The translations under genes and the position numbers were made by a program. The notes beneath the pieces were generated by a model. The model saw only the letters and a list, made by a program, of their open reading frames with translations. It was not told where the DNA came from and made no database searches. From Chloroflexota bacterium (lineage in GTDB: Bacteria; Chloroflexota; Anaerolineae; Aggregatilineales; Phototrophicaceae): a stretch of 64,000 bases of DNA. The DNA is taken from positions 62,001 to 126,000 of the forward strand of contig JACAER010000042.1 of the NCBI GenBank assembly GCA_013388745.1, given 5' to 3'. Positions 25,501-34,031 of this stretch are shown here, in pieces. Within the stretch, counting starts at the first letter, position 1. Each line of letters begins with the position of its first letter.

Positions 25501-28500
25501 GTGCGCTATCAAAACCAACTCGAAAATCAGTCGCGCCTGCGCCAGCGCGTCGAACAGCTCAGCACGATTTTTGAGTTCAGTCAGATGCTGCAAACGCAAA
25601 CCGATACGATTAGCCATCTGGAAGCGATGGCTTTTAGCTTGCAGCGCAGCGTTGGCTTCGAGGTCGTCGTCATGCTGCTGGTCGATGAAGACGGGCAGGT
25701 TTACCGTCGTGTGGCGCAGGCCGGGATGCCGCTGCCAGCGTTTGATGCCTCGCGCAAGTACACCATCACGCAGGAACAAATTGATGCGCTGCTCAAACCC
25801 CAATACCGCCTGTTGGACGAAAGCTACTTCTTCAAGATTCGCGAAGTGACACAATGGTACGTTGATGGCGTCGAAGCGCTGGAAACGTCCTACGAGGGCA
25901 TCCGCACGCTGATAGTCTTCAATGAAGAAGATTGGCACGATGGCGACAAATTCATCGTCGAGATTCGCGGCGCGACAGGCAATCGGCTTGGTTTGATCTG
26001 CCTGGATCGCCCGCTTAATGGCAAGCGCCCGGATCGCGCTGTCGCGGAGGTGCTGGAAATTTTCGCGCATCAGGCCGCCTCGACCATTGAAAACACGCGC
26101 CTGTATCTAGAAAGTGTGCGCGCCGGCGAACAGGCCGCGCAGTTGAATGAAATCCTCGAAGCCATCTCCGGCACGCTGGACATCAACGACATTGTCTTGG
26201 CGGTGGCGCGTGGCGCGCTGCGTCTGCTGCCCTTCTCGCGTATGACCTTCGCTCTGCTCGATACCGAACAGCAGGCGTTCGACGTGTCTAAAGTCAGTGT
26301 CAAGCTCGACAATACGCTGGAGATTACCAGCGAGCGGCGCGTTGATCTGGAGCGTACCGCGCTGGGGCATACCTTTAACGTCGGCATGGATGTGCTGTAC
26401 TACGCAGGTGACAGCAAACAACCGGATTTTGCTGATCTGCGCGGCTGGCAGAGCAAAGGCGAAAAAACTTCGCTGCTGCTGCCGCTGATCACCGGCGGCG
26501 TGTGTCTGGGCGCGGCGCATTTCGGCGCTGATCTGGCCCAGGCTTATGGTTTCGACGAATTCCGCCCGCTGCTCAAGCGCATGATTAATCTGGCGGCCAC
26601 CGCCATGCAAAACGCGCGTCTGTTCGGTCAGGCTGTTAACTTGCGTTCGCAGAACGAGTCGGTCATCGAATCGATTCAGCAGGGCATTGTCGTTGTCGAT
26701 AATTCCGGGCGCATCCTTTCGGTCAACGAGCACATGCGCGACTTGTTCGATTGGGACGACAGCGCGATCCGCCGCGATCTGTTCTCCTACAGTCCGCAGT
26801 TGGGCTTCCTCAAGGACGATGTGCGCAAGGTGTTGGAACAGGGTGAGCCGCAGAGCCAGCATCGTAAACCCACTGCCGATCTCAAAGGCAACCAATTTAT
26901 ACGCAACTACTATGTCTATCCGCTGCGTTCTGCCGACTCTATTCGCGGCGCAGTGATCCTCGTCGAAGACCTGACCGACCGCGCGCGTTTGGAACGCGAC
27001 ATCGAAACACGCGCCAACCAGTTGGCGGCGCTCACCGAGATTTCCAGCCGCATCACCGCCTCACTGGATCGCGATGAGGTCATTTCGCTGGCGTTGGAGG
27101 AGATCGAAAAGGTCATCAAATATGATACGATGACGCTGTGGCGGCGCAACGGCGCCTACATGGTGCTCGAAGGCATTCGCGGTGTGGATGATGACCGAGT
27201 GCGCCCCGAAGAAATGCGCATCCGTATTGCCGAAAACGTGCGCATGAACATGGTCGTCGAACAGCAGAAAGTCGTGTCCGTGAATCGCGGCTCGACCAGC
27301 ATTCTCACAGAGCCGCTGCCCGGTGAAGGCGATGCGCGTAGTTGGATGGGCGTGCCACTGGTTAATCAGGGACACGTTGTCGGCATGTTCATTCTGCATA
27401 AGCGCGAAGCTGATTTTTACGACGATCAGGCCGCACAGGCTGCCATCACTTTTGCCAACCAGGTTGCCATCGCGCTTTCCAACGCTGATCTGTTTGAGCA
27501 AACTTTCGCCCGTACCAACGAACTCGGTATGCTGCTCGAAGCTGCACAGGCCACCTCGCTTACGCTGGATATTGATGAGGTGTTCAAGACCGTCACCGAT
27601 CTTATGCTCAACCAGCTTGATATGGACGACTGTGCCATCATGACGTGGGACAAGATCAACGACGAACTTGAAGTGCAGATCGACGTGAATCGCAGCGACG
27701 CCCCCGACAAAGTCGTGCCGCGCGGGGCGCGTTTTCCACTCAGCAAATATCCGGCCAAACGCTTTGCCCTGCACGAAAAACAGGTCGTCGTTATTCGCCA
27801 CGATGACGAAAGCGCCGACAGCAAAGAGTTGGAGGAACTCAAGCGCAATAAGGGGATCAATCGTCTGCTTGTGCCGCTGGTCGTGCGTGACGAGGCGCGC
27901 GGCCTGATTCAGGTCGAGCAGCAGACCGCCGAACGCACCTTGCAACAGCAAACGGTGCGGTTGGCACGTGCGCTCGGTTCACAGGTCGCCGTCGCCATCG
28001 AAAACGCGCGGCTCTCCGCAGAAACCGCCGAACGCTTCGAAGAGCTGTTCGTGATTAACGAACTCAGCCGCGCCATCTCCTCGACACTTAATCTGGACGA
28101 TGTGATTAAGATCGTGCGTGACCGCGTGCCAGCGCTGGTCAACGTCGATGACATGTACCTGGCGCTGTATGATGACGAATCGCAGGAAATCACGTTCCCG
28201 CTGGTCGTGCGCGAGGGCAAAGACATCAACCTGCCGCCGCGCCATCTAGGCACAGATGAGACTTCGTACATCATCCGCAAACGCCAGATGCTCATTCTGG
28301 TCGAAGATATGCTCAGCCTGGAAGACATCCGGCGCAACATCGGCGTCGTCAACGGCGAAGGCGATATCAAAAGCTACATGGGAGTGCCGCTGGTCTCCGG
28401 TGAACAATCACTTGGCGTGCTGGCGGTGCGTGCCCAAAAACAGCGGGCTTTTGGCGTTAACGATCAGGGCGTGCTGACCACCGTCGCGGCGCAGTTGAGC

Positions 28501-30252
28501 GCGGCCATCCAGAACGCGCGCCTCTACGAGCAGATCAACAATTTCGCCGCCGATCTCAACCGGCTGGTGGAAGCCCGCACGCGCGAACTGGAACAGGAAC
28601 GCGACCGCATCGACACCCTCTACCAGATTACCTCGGAACTGGCGCGCACCCTGGACATGGATCGCGTGCTCGAACGCGCCTTAGGGATGGTCGCCAAAGC
28701 TGTTGGCGCAGATGATGGTGTGATTCTGCTGCTCGACCCGATGACCGACCAACTCTACAGCCGCGCGGTGCTGAACCTCGACAGCCTGATCGACGTGGGA
28801 CGCGCAGACCGCCCGGTACATCCCGCAGAAGCGATTGGCGCCTGGCTGATCGAAAACGATCGCGAACTGGTGATGGACGATTTGCACAGCAGCGACTTCT
28901 GGAACAGCAAACAGCCCGGCGCTGAACACTGGCGCAGCGCGCTGGCGGTGGTATTGGAAACCGGTGAAGACGTGCAGGGCGTGATCGTCTTCCTCAGCGA
29001 AAAAGTGGCCGCCTTCGCTGAACCACAGTTGAAACTGGTAGTTTCCGCCGCGAACCAGGTGGCCGCCGCCATCAACAACGCCGATCTGTACCAACTGATT
29101 CGCGACCAGGCTGAACGTCTGGGATCGCTGCTGCGCAGCGAGCAGGAAGAAGCGCAAAAATCGCAAGCTATCCTGGAAGGCATCGCCGACGGCGTGATGC
29201 TCACCGATGCCAATGGCCTCGTTATCCTGTTCAATTCGGCGGCAGAACGCATCCTCGAACTTCCACGCGATCAAGTACTGGGGCAGCCGCTCGCCATGCT
29301 CACTGGCCTCTACAGCAGCTCCTCCAATATCTGGGCGCGCTCGATGGAAGATTGGTCGTCGCACCCCGAACGTCTGACAGCCGGCCAGTATATTGACGAA
29401 CGCTTGTCGCTTGGCGATCGTGTGGTGTCCGTCCACTTGTCGCCTGTGTACATTTCCGGTTCACAGGGGCAGCAGTTCCTCGGCACGGTGTCTGTGTTCC
29501 GCGACATCACCAAAGAAGTCGAGGTTGACCGCATCAAGTCGGAATTTATCGCCAACGTGTCGCATGAATTCCGCACACCTATGACCAGCATCAAAGGCTT
29601 CGCCGACCTGCTGCTGATGGGCGCGGTGGGCGATATGGAAGAAGCGCAGAAACGCTCGCTCAAGATCATCAAAGACAACGCCGATCGCCTTAGCAGCCTG
29701 GTCAACGACGTGCTCGAAATCTCCAAGATCGACGCCAAACGTGATGAACTCACCGTTGAGCAAATCGATGTTCAAGAGGTCATCGGCCAAGTGGTCGACA
29801 ACTTGCAGGAAAAAATGGACGCGCGCGGCAAACAATTGCAGGTCCAGGTCAACATCGCCCCGGATCTGCCGGCGTTCGAGGCCGACTCCGAGAAGTTAAT
29901 GCGCATTCTCATGAATCTCGTAGATAATGCGTTTAACTATACCTATGCCGGCGGCCTGATCGACATCACCCTTGAGCGGCAGGGTGAACGTGTTCTGCTG
30001 AGCGTCCGCGACACCGGGATCGGCATTCCCGAAGAGTTCCAACCGCGCGTCTGGCGGCGCTTCGAGCGTTACGAGCAGCACGCGCTGGTGATGGATGTAG
30101 CAGGCACAGGCTTGGGCTTGTCGATCGTCAAAGAATTGGTCGAACTGCATCACGGCCAAATCTGGTTCGAATCGCAGCTCAACAAAGGCACGACTTTCTT
30201 TGTCTCGCTGCCTTTGCAGCAGCCGGGATTCGTCGCCAGCAAGGCCAGCTAA
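22513..30252 (+). CDS. Giant PAS/multi-GAF sensor histidine kinase
   Basis: A 2,579-residue protein, far longer than usual histidine kinases. Order: one N-terminal membrane helix (2-20), a PAS-like domain (about 45-140), then seven GAF domains (about 152-306, 317-490, 492-660, 667-830, 840-1000, 1005-1200, 1205-1370). A PAS domain (about 1376-1495), four more GAFs (about 1505-1660, 1665-1835, 1840-2005, 2036-2190) and a further PAS (about 2210-2340) follow. HisKA has phospho-acceptor His2351 (NVSHEFRTPMTSIKG) and the ATPase has NLVDNAFNY, DTGIGIP and GTGLGLS. Most GAFs end in the linker-helix motif N-x-R/D-L-Y/F. The kinase module looks fully active. AGGGA lies 7 bases before the start. It sits between two response regulators. 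Confidence 0.95.
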   Translation: MALVLMMLVGGVIVYLWLFAWARERRRLAPALDVEQALQQPVPAAENPNEAVLIAREHGQIVFANDAARRWIGLNGSEPNLELIAEKAQPIDSFLDLFAHERQAAFQLAGRWVEGVSHRVPVGSEMRTVVVLRELAASAHSPESFDLSKAMDVINEIGDTINASLGLEQVLQALLSIVNKVIPADVGEIALWNEQRQELVQQGWIGETSYLLQLAEVGSTYRSGEGISGWVAKHRRPLLVEDRRDPSAVQPKLAGNPYQSFVAVPLIVGTRFLGTITFMGLRPGQLRQGDLALLQAIATPLATSIHNADLYLQQTRRISDISTLQAVADEYQLENLDNATQIYAALTERIARLMNAAICGVYIYDEQRQALLPEQPFYGLPPHLVSNLVINLPPNSLQRDIWETKDYWVSNDLRDEPLVQGTNFQVLVNAATIHNIALIPMGMAGRRFGMIQLSNKRGDGGFLPQNIDHLRVLVAQAAIVVENIRLLKREQRIDAELAGLQKITQAIGSIDTQGEVFAEINAHIANLMGVSMCGVLLYDDHSQHLVAQPPFFGVDSSLIEAYRINVRGGTVMGDIWNDEQFWYTNQVSSNLLVFEAGLAEIAEATGVQKTLIAVLTAGGRRLGAVQVSNKLNASDFNDNDARLLMIFAAQVAAMIDNTRLYIEIRRSADTADGLRRVAEMAGGIVTPEEPFTPVLAEISRLLRSPMVYINVLDQQTGGLIVYPRWVYGADIDEPVMHQLSDSQFGFTPAVSHRPLMVNDFSSDKYAQQIYHNIALKMGIKSAIVVPLVIGERSLGELGIANRSNPPYSKEDQATLTTVAAQVSAAIDRLRLYEATGQNLNRRLEELDAISNVSNVLTQTIEMDVVLDTIRKEAERATNADGSTVVLLFPPQRWSDPDVPEMARRIGGDASMDKLADIEKAAVIRGVNTSMVTDYARQKMNPSPRDSRSAIAAPFQYGEQVVGVVHLYHYEANHFDDRAAAFLMTLAAKAALAYANDVRYQNQLENQSRLRQRVEQLSTIFEFSQMLQTQTDTISHLEAMAFSLQRSVGFEVVVMLLVDEDGQVYRRVAQAGMPLPAFDASRKYTITQEQIDALLKPQYRLLDESYFFKIREVTQWYVDGVEALETSYEGIRTLIVFNEEDWHDGDKFIVEIRGATGNRLGLICLDRPLNGKRPDRAVAEVLEIFAHQAASTIENTRLYLESVRAGEQAAQLNEILEAISGTLDINDIVLAVARGALRLLPFSRMTFALLDTEQQAFDVSKVSVKLDNTLEITSERRVDLERTALGHTFNVGMDVLYYAGDSKQPDFADLRGWQSKGEKTSLLLPLITGGVCLGAAHFGADLAQAYGFDEFRPLLKRMINLAATAMQNARLFGQAVNLRSQNESVIESIQQGIVVVDNSGRILSVNEHMRDLFDWDDSAIRRDLFSYSPQLGFLKDDVRKVLEQGEPQSQHRKPTADLKGNQFIRNYYVYPLRSADSIRGAVILVEDLTDRARLERDIETRANQLAALTEISSRITASLDRDEVISLALEEIEKVIKYDTMTLWRRNGAYMVLEGIRGVDDDRVRPEEMRIRIAENVRMNMVVEQQKVVSVNRGSTSILTEPLPGEGDARSWMGVPLVNQGHVVGMFILHKREADFYDDQAAQAAITFANQVAIALSNADLFEQTFARTNELGMLLEAAQATSLTLDIDEVFKTVTDLMLNQLDMDDCAIMTWDKINDELEVQIDVNRSDAPDKVVPRGARFPLSKYPAKRFALHEKQVVVIRHDDESADSKELEELKRNKGINRLLVPLVVRDEARGLIQVEQQTAERTLQQQTVRLARALGSQVAVAIENARLSAETAERFEELFVINELSRAISSTLNLDDVIKIVRDRVPALVNVDDMYLALYDDESQEITFPLVVREGKDINLPPRHLGTDETSYIIRKRQMLILVEDMLSLEDIRRNIGVVNGEGDIKSYMGVPLVSGEQSLGVLAVRAQKQRAFGVNDQGVLTTVAAQLSAAIQNARLYEQINNFAADLNRLVEARTRELEQERDRIDTLYQITSELARTLDMDRVLERALGMVAKAVGADDGVILLLDPMTDQLYSRAVLNLDSLIDVGRADRPVHPAEAIGAWLIENDRELVMDDLHSSDFWNSKQPGAEHWRSALAVVLETGEDVQGVIVFLSEKVAAFAEPQLKLVVSAANQVAAAINNADLYQLIRDQAERLGSLLRSEQEEAQKSQAILEGIADGVMLTDANGLVILFNSAAERILELPRDQVLGQPLAMLTGLYSSSSNIWARSMEDWSSHPERLTAGQYIDERLSLGDRVVSVHLSPVYISGSQGQQFLGTVSVFRDITKEVEVDRIKSEFIANVSHEFRTPMTSIKGFADLLLMGAVGDMEEAQKRSLKIIKDNADRLSSLVNDVLEISKIDAKRDELTVEQIDVQEVIGQVVDNLQEKMDARGKQLQVQVNIAPDLPAFEADSEKLMRILMNLVDNAFNYTYAGGLIDITLERQGERVLLSVRDTGIGIPEEFQPRVWRRFERYEQHALVMDVAGTGLGLSIVKELVELHHGQIWFESQLNKGTTFFVSLPLQQPGFVASKAS

Positions 30253-30280
30253 CGGCTATAAACAGGTATTTGAGGAATCT

Positions 30281-30661
30281 ATGGCACATATCCTTGTGGC
30301 AGAAGATGAACGAGACATCCGCGAACTCATCAACTTTACGCTCACTTTTGCCGGGCATAGGTTGACGCTGGTGGCCAACGGGGCTGAGCTGGTCGATAAA
30401 GCGCGCGAACTTCAGCCGGATTTGATTCTGACCGATGTGCGTATGCCCAAAATGACGGGCTACGAAGCCTGCCGCGCTATCAAACAGATCGAGAGCCTGA
30501 AAAATGTCCCAGTGGTGATTCTTTCGGCCAAAGGTCAGGATGAAGAACTGCAAATGGGGCGTGACGCCGGGGCTTATGCCTATATCATCAAACCCTTCGC
30601 CCCCGATGATCTCAGCCGTCGTGTGAAGGAAATCCTGCAAGAGGTCGGTGCAGGCCAATAG
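30281..30661 (+). CDS. Single-domain response regulator (CheY-like)
   Basis: A 126-residue receiver domain with acidic pocket VAEDERD, phospho-acceptor Asp52 in ILTDVRMPKMTG, the conserved Ser of VILSAKG and the switch lysine of YIIKPF. There is no output domain, so it probably acts by protein contact or in a phosphorelay. The start has TGAGGA 4-5 bases upstream; the longer upstream frame overlaps the kinase gene. It follows the kinase by 28 bases and is surely cotranscribed with it. Confidence 0.95.
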   Translation: MAHILVAEDERDIRELINFTLTFAGHRLTLVANGAELVDKARELQPDLILTDVRMPKMTGYEACRAIKQIESLKNVPVVILSAKGQDEELQMGRDAGAYAYIIKPFAPDDLSRRVKEILQEVGAGQ

Positions 30662-30752
30662 GCTTTGCTGTACAATAACCGTAGATTGGACTGTGGCTGC
30701 GCATAGTTTTGTTGGTAAAAATGCTGTGCGTTCGCACATATGAGGGTTGTCC

Positions 30753-31877
30753 ATGAGTGCCTTTACCGTCGATGGAGATCTGGTACATTACGAAAAACTG
30801 GGGCGTGACCGCCCGGTGATTTTGCTGCATGGCTGGATCGGCTCGTGGCGCTACTGGATTCCTACAATGCAGCAGTTGCAGGCCAAGTTCAGTGTGTACG
30901 CGCTGGACTTTTTCGGCTTTGGCGATTCGAGCAAAAACAGCCAAAAATACACACTCGACAAACAAGTCGAACTGCTGGCCGCCTTTGTGCGCGAACTTGG
31001 TATACAAAAGGCGGCGTTTGTTGCGCATGGTCTGGGGGCGCTGATCCTGGCGGAATACGCCCGTCGCTATTCTGCCGTCGTGCATCGCGCCCTGTTTGTC
31101 AGCGCGCCGCTGTTTGATACCAACGATCTGGCAGACCGCAACCCACCGGGGGAGCGGCGCCCGCTCGCGCCGCCGCCGCTAAATATCCCGCCTAAGCCCG
31201 CGCCGCCTTCGACCTCTGCACCGACGATTGCCACGCGCCCTTCGACACCGCTGACGCCGGCGCACAGCGCGCCGACGATCGTCAGCGGCGGCACGATTGA
31301 CCGCGCTACATTGGCGCGCACCGCCGCCGATCTCAAGCTCGATTTTTCAGTGCCAGGGGTGCCTTCGCCTATAGCAGGTTCGCCAGCGACGACCACTACA
31401 CCGCCGGCGCCGCCGCCCCCACCACTGCCCGCGTTGGGCAACGCCAACCAAAATCCGCTCTCGGAGCGCCTCAACAGCGATCTGGAAAGTCTGCTCGCCA
31501 AATGTTTCCGCCGCTCTGAACCGGCGTTCGAAAAGCTCAAACTGGACATCGCCAAGACCGACGCGGCGGCGCTGCGCCTCAGCGTGATGAATTTCGACTC
31601 ATTGGAAATGCTCGATAAACTGCACCTGATCGAAGCGCCGCTGGTTTTCGTACATGGCAGCGAAGACAGCATCACCGACAATCCCAACGAAAATGTCTGG
31701 AATTATCTGGCACGCACTAAGACCGACGAGCAACTTCTCGCTCTTCCCATGCAGGGCGTGCGGCATTTCCCAATGCTGGAAAATGATCGTTTCAGTCAGC
31801 TCGTCACCGACTTTTTGGAAAAAGCCGACATCAGCACGATTGAAGTTCAAGAGCGCTGGCGGCGGCGGTCACGTTAA
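30753..31877 (+). CDS. Alpha/beta-hydrolase-fold protein lacking the nucleophile, with Pro-rich insertion
   Basis: A 374-residue protein. The fold is clear: VILLHGWIGSWRYW (oxyanion loop), LDFFGFGDSS, LVFVHGSEDSIT (acid position) and VRHFPMLEND (catalytic His position). The nucleophile elbow, normally G-x-S-x-G, reads A-H-G-L-G with Gly93 in place of Ser/Asp/Cys, so classical hydrolysis is not expected. A ~105-residue Pro/Thr/Ala-rich, probably disordered insertion (about 128-232) replaces or precedes the cap domain. ATG 30753 has GAGGG 6 bases upstream. It may be a binding protein. The downstream thiamine pyrophosphokinase gene lies 26 bases away. Confidence 0.85.
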   Translation: MSAFTVDGDLVHYEKLGRDRPVILLHGWIGSWRYWIPTMQQLQAKFSVYALDFFGFGDSSKNSQKYTLDKQVELLAAFVRELGIQKAAFVAHGLGALILAEYARRYSAVVHRALFVSAPLFDTNDLADRNPPGERRPLAPPPLNIPPKPAPPSTSAPTIATRPSTPLTPAHSAPTIVSGGTIDRATLARTAADLKLDFSVPGVPSPIAGSPATTTTPPAPPPPPLPALGNANQNPLSERLNSDLESLLAKCFRRSEPAFEKLKLDIAKTDAAALRLSVMNFDSLEMLDKLHLIEAPLVFVHGSEDSITDNPNENVWNYLARTKTDEQLLALPMQGVRHFPMLENDRFSQLVTDFLEKADISTIEVQERWRRRSR

Positions 31878-31903
31878 AAATTGTTTTTACTGTTTGTTTG
31901 CTG

Positions 31904-32557
31904 ATGAAACACGCCCTTTTGTTCGCCAATGGAGAGGCCAACGACGGCCCGATGGTGCAGCGTGCGCTGGCGCTGGCGCATGAACCGCTGATTATTGTGG
32001 CCGATGGCGGCGCGCGCGTCGCGGCACACTATGGTTTCAGCGTGCAAACAGTTATCGGCGACATGGATTCGCTGGCAACACAGGAATTGGTGGCGCTCAG
32101 CGATGCCGGGGCGCAGGTGCTGCGCTACCCCGCCGAAAAAGACGAAACCGACCTCGAATTAGCGCTGAAATTAGCCGCCGCACGTGGCGCAACCTGGATT
32201 CGCATCATCGGCGGCGTGGGCAACCGCCTCGACCAAACCTTGAGCAACATTTATCTGATGGCGCTGCCAGAATTAACGCGCTGCGATGCACGACTCGTCG
32301 CCGGCAATCAGGAAATGTGGCTGCTGCCGCCTGGCGAACACCTGATTGATGGCGCCGTAGGCGATACGATTTCGCTGCTGCCATTAAACGGCGAAGTACA
32401 GGGCATAACCACAGAAGCTCTGCATTATCCCCTGCGCGGCGAAACGCTGGCCTTTGGCCCGGCGCGCGGCATCAGCAATGTCCTGACAGCGGCACAGGCG
32501 CGTGTTACCGTGCGGCGCGGAATCCTGTTATGCGTGCATACGCTCGGCAGAGCATGA
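31904..32557 (+). CDS. Thiamine pyrophosphokinase
   Basis: A 217-residue cytoplasmic enzyme that transfers pyrophosphate from ATP to thiamine, making thiamine diphosphate. Seen: the N-terminal catalytic domain with IIVADGGARVA, VIGDMDS and YPAEKDETDLELAL, then GGVGNRLDQTLSN, followed by the small beta-rich thiamine-binding domain (about 130-215; ISLLPLNGEVQGI, then YPLRGETLAFG). The ATG at 31904 matches the family start. It precedes the DUF402 gene by 7 bases. The cofactor is needed by the pyruvate:ferredoxin oxidoreductase further downstream, though the genes are not adjacent. Confidence 0.93.
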   Translation: MKHALLFANGEANDGPMVQRALALAHEPLIIVADGGARVAAHYGFSVQTVIGDMDSLATQELVALSDAGAQVLRYPAEKDETDLELALKLAAARGATWIRIIGGVGNRLDQTLSNIYLMALPELTRCDARLVAGNQEMWLLPPGEHLIDGAVGDTISLLPLNGEVQGITTEALHYPLRGETLAFGPARGISNVLTAAQARVTVRRGILLCVHTLGRA

Positions 32558-32564
32558 GGCCTTC

Positions 32565-33065
32565 ATGACCTTCAACGAATTTGACAACAACTGGCTCACG
32601 GTTTACAAGCTGAATGACAAGGGCGAGGAAGTCTGGCGTTATAACGCCGCCATCGTCGAACGCGGCACAGATTACGTCTGTGTGCGCGCAGCCTTCATGG
32701 GACGCCGGGACGAGGTGCAAACTGGTTTCCTCACCTTTCGGCGTGGCGACGCCCTGACCGAGTGGTTTTTCGCCGATCGCTGGTACAACATTTTCCGCGT
32801 GCAAGAAGGCTCACGTGGCCCGCTCAAAGGCTTCTACTGCAATATCACCCGCCCGGCGCTGCTCTCCGAAGAAGTCGTCAGCGCCGAAGATTTGGCGCTG
32901 GACGTTATCGTTTCGCCGCGCGGTGAAATCATGCTTGTGGACGAAGAGGAATTTCACGCACTAGCGCTGTCATCTGACGAACGGGTATCCGCCTTAGCCG
33001 CCGTCAAGGACATCCGCCACCGTGTCACCGCGCGCACGCCACCGTTCCACGAAATCGCGCCCTGA
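32565..33065 (+). CDS. DUF402 family protein (FomD-like nucleotide phosphatase fold)
   Basis: A 166-residue protein. DUF402 features are visible: an N-terminal beta-rich part, then FADRWYNIFRVQEG, KGFYCNITRP and the acidic pair DLALDVIVSPRGEIMLVDE that binds metal. Family members hydrolyse nucleoside di- or triphosphates or CMP-linked intermediates; the substrate here is not known. Start ATG 32565 is preceded by TGAGG 6 bases upstream, overlapping the stop of the thiamine pyrophosphokinase gene, so the two are coupled. Confidence 0.85.
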   Translation: MTFNEFDNNWLTVYKLNDKGEEVWRYNAAIVERGTDYVCVRAAFMGRRDEVQTGFLTFRRGDALTEWFFADRWYNIFRVQEGSRGPLKGFYCNITRPALLSEEVVSAEDLALDVIVSPRGEIMLVDEEEFHALALSSDERVSALAAVKDIRHRVTARTPPFHEIAP

Positions 33066-33088
33066 TAAACGCACCCTGTCCGCGATCG

Positions 33089-33262
33089 ATGATCTGTTCT
33101 CGTCTCTCTTCGATGGCAGAAAAGACACCCGACTTCCTTAAGCACTTCAGCCAGTTGAGCGCTATCGTTGTGCGCCAGACCGGCGAGCACATCCTGTGGC
33201 TGAGTCCGCTCGCCCGCTACAAACTTCCACCCGATATCGCCCAGACCATTCAGCGTCTATAA
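33089..33262 (+). CDS. Possible small protein or 3' gene remnant
   Basis: A 57-codon frame (a second ATG at 33113 gives 49 residues) in the gap between the DUF402 and DUF3267 genes. The peptide AEKTPDFLKHFSQLSAIVVR and the ending PPDIAQTIQRL have ordinary amino-acid composition, but there is no ribosome-binding site and no recognised family. It could be a real small protein, the tail of a decayed gene, or chance. Confidence 0.25.
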   Translation: MICSRLSSMAEKTPDFLKHFSQLSAIVVRQTGEHILWLSPLARYKLPPDIAQTIQRL

Positions 33263-33279
33263 AAACCACAAACGCCTGC

Positions 33280-33309
33280 CTGTCACAAATCATCGGCACA
33301 CGCTACACT
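33280..33309 (+). promoter_or_regulatory. Probable promoter of the DUF3267 gene
   Basis: CTGTCA (33280-33285), an 18-base spacer and TACACT (33304-33309), 36 bases before the start codon. Confidence 0.45.
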
Positions 33310-33344
33310 CAAGCCTCCACTGACGATGTTGTGAGAGCATATCG

Positions 33345-33902
33345 ATGAGCGAAAAGATTCAATTCGACCCGGCCACCATGCGTGATGTGTCGATCCCGAT
33401 GCCGCAGATCATGCGTCTGGCGGCGTTTTTGTCGCTGGGGCTGCTTATTCTGTCGCTGCTACCTTATGCGCTGATCTGGGGGCTGCCGAACTACGATTTC
33501 CCGCTGGAAGAAACACTGCTGGCATTGGCTGCGCTGCTGGGCTTAATCGTTGCGCATGAAGTGATCCACGCGCTCGGCTGGATGTTCTTCGGCGGCGTCC
33601 CGCGCGACAAAATCAGCTTTGGGATAGATTGGAAAACTTTCAGCCCCTACGCGCACGCCAACACACCTATGCCCGTGCAGGGCTACCGTATCGGCGCGGT
33701 GCTGCCCGGCATCATCACAGGCATGCTGCCCGTTATCGTCGGCACGCTCATCGGCCACGGTTGGCTGACGGTGCTCGGCGCATTCCTTGTGACCGGCGCG
33801 GCGGGCGATCTGATTGTACTGTGGGTGATTCGCGGCGTCCCCAACAACGCGCGCGTACTGGATCATCCTACCAACGCCGGTTGTTACGTGCTAAACGATT
33901 GA
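33345..33902 (+). CDS. DUF3267 family membrane protein with HExxH motif (putative zinc metalloprotease)
   Basis: A 185-residue membrane protein with about four hydrophobic helices (about 24-47, 60-82, 110-132, 135-158). The second helix carries HEVIHALG (residues 71-78), the HExxH zinc signature embedded in the membrane, as in intramembrane site-2-like proteases; PVQGYRIGAVLPGI fits the family. Substrates are unknown. GAGAG lies 9 bases before the ATG. A promoter precedes it, so it is probably a single-gene unit ahead of the hydrogenase operon. Confidence 0.85.
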   Translation: MSEKIQFDPATMRDVSIPMPQIMRLAAFLSLGLLILSLLPYALIWGLPNYDFPLEETLLALAALLGLIVAHEVIHALGWMFFGGVPRDKISFGIDWKTFSPYAHANTPMPVQGYRIGAVLPGIITGMLPVIVGTLIGHGWLTVLGAFLVTGAAGDLIVLWVIRGVPNNARVLDHPTNAGCYVLND

Positions 33903-34031
33903 CCGGGCTGAGCGTATGAGTTATGACATTCGGCGTAAGATAAACTGAACTTCAACAATTATGCATCCGGGCACAACAGCGTATTTTTATAAAGGAGGGA
34001 TTGTCGGCTTTACATATTGAAAGAAGGTTTC

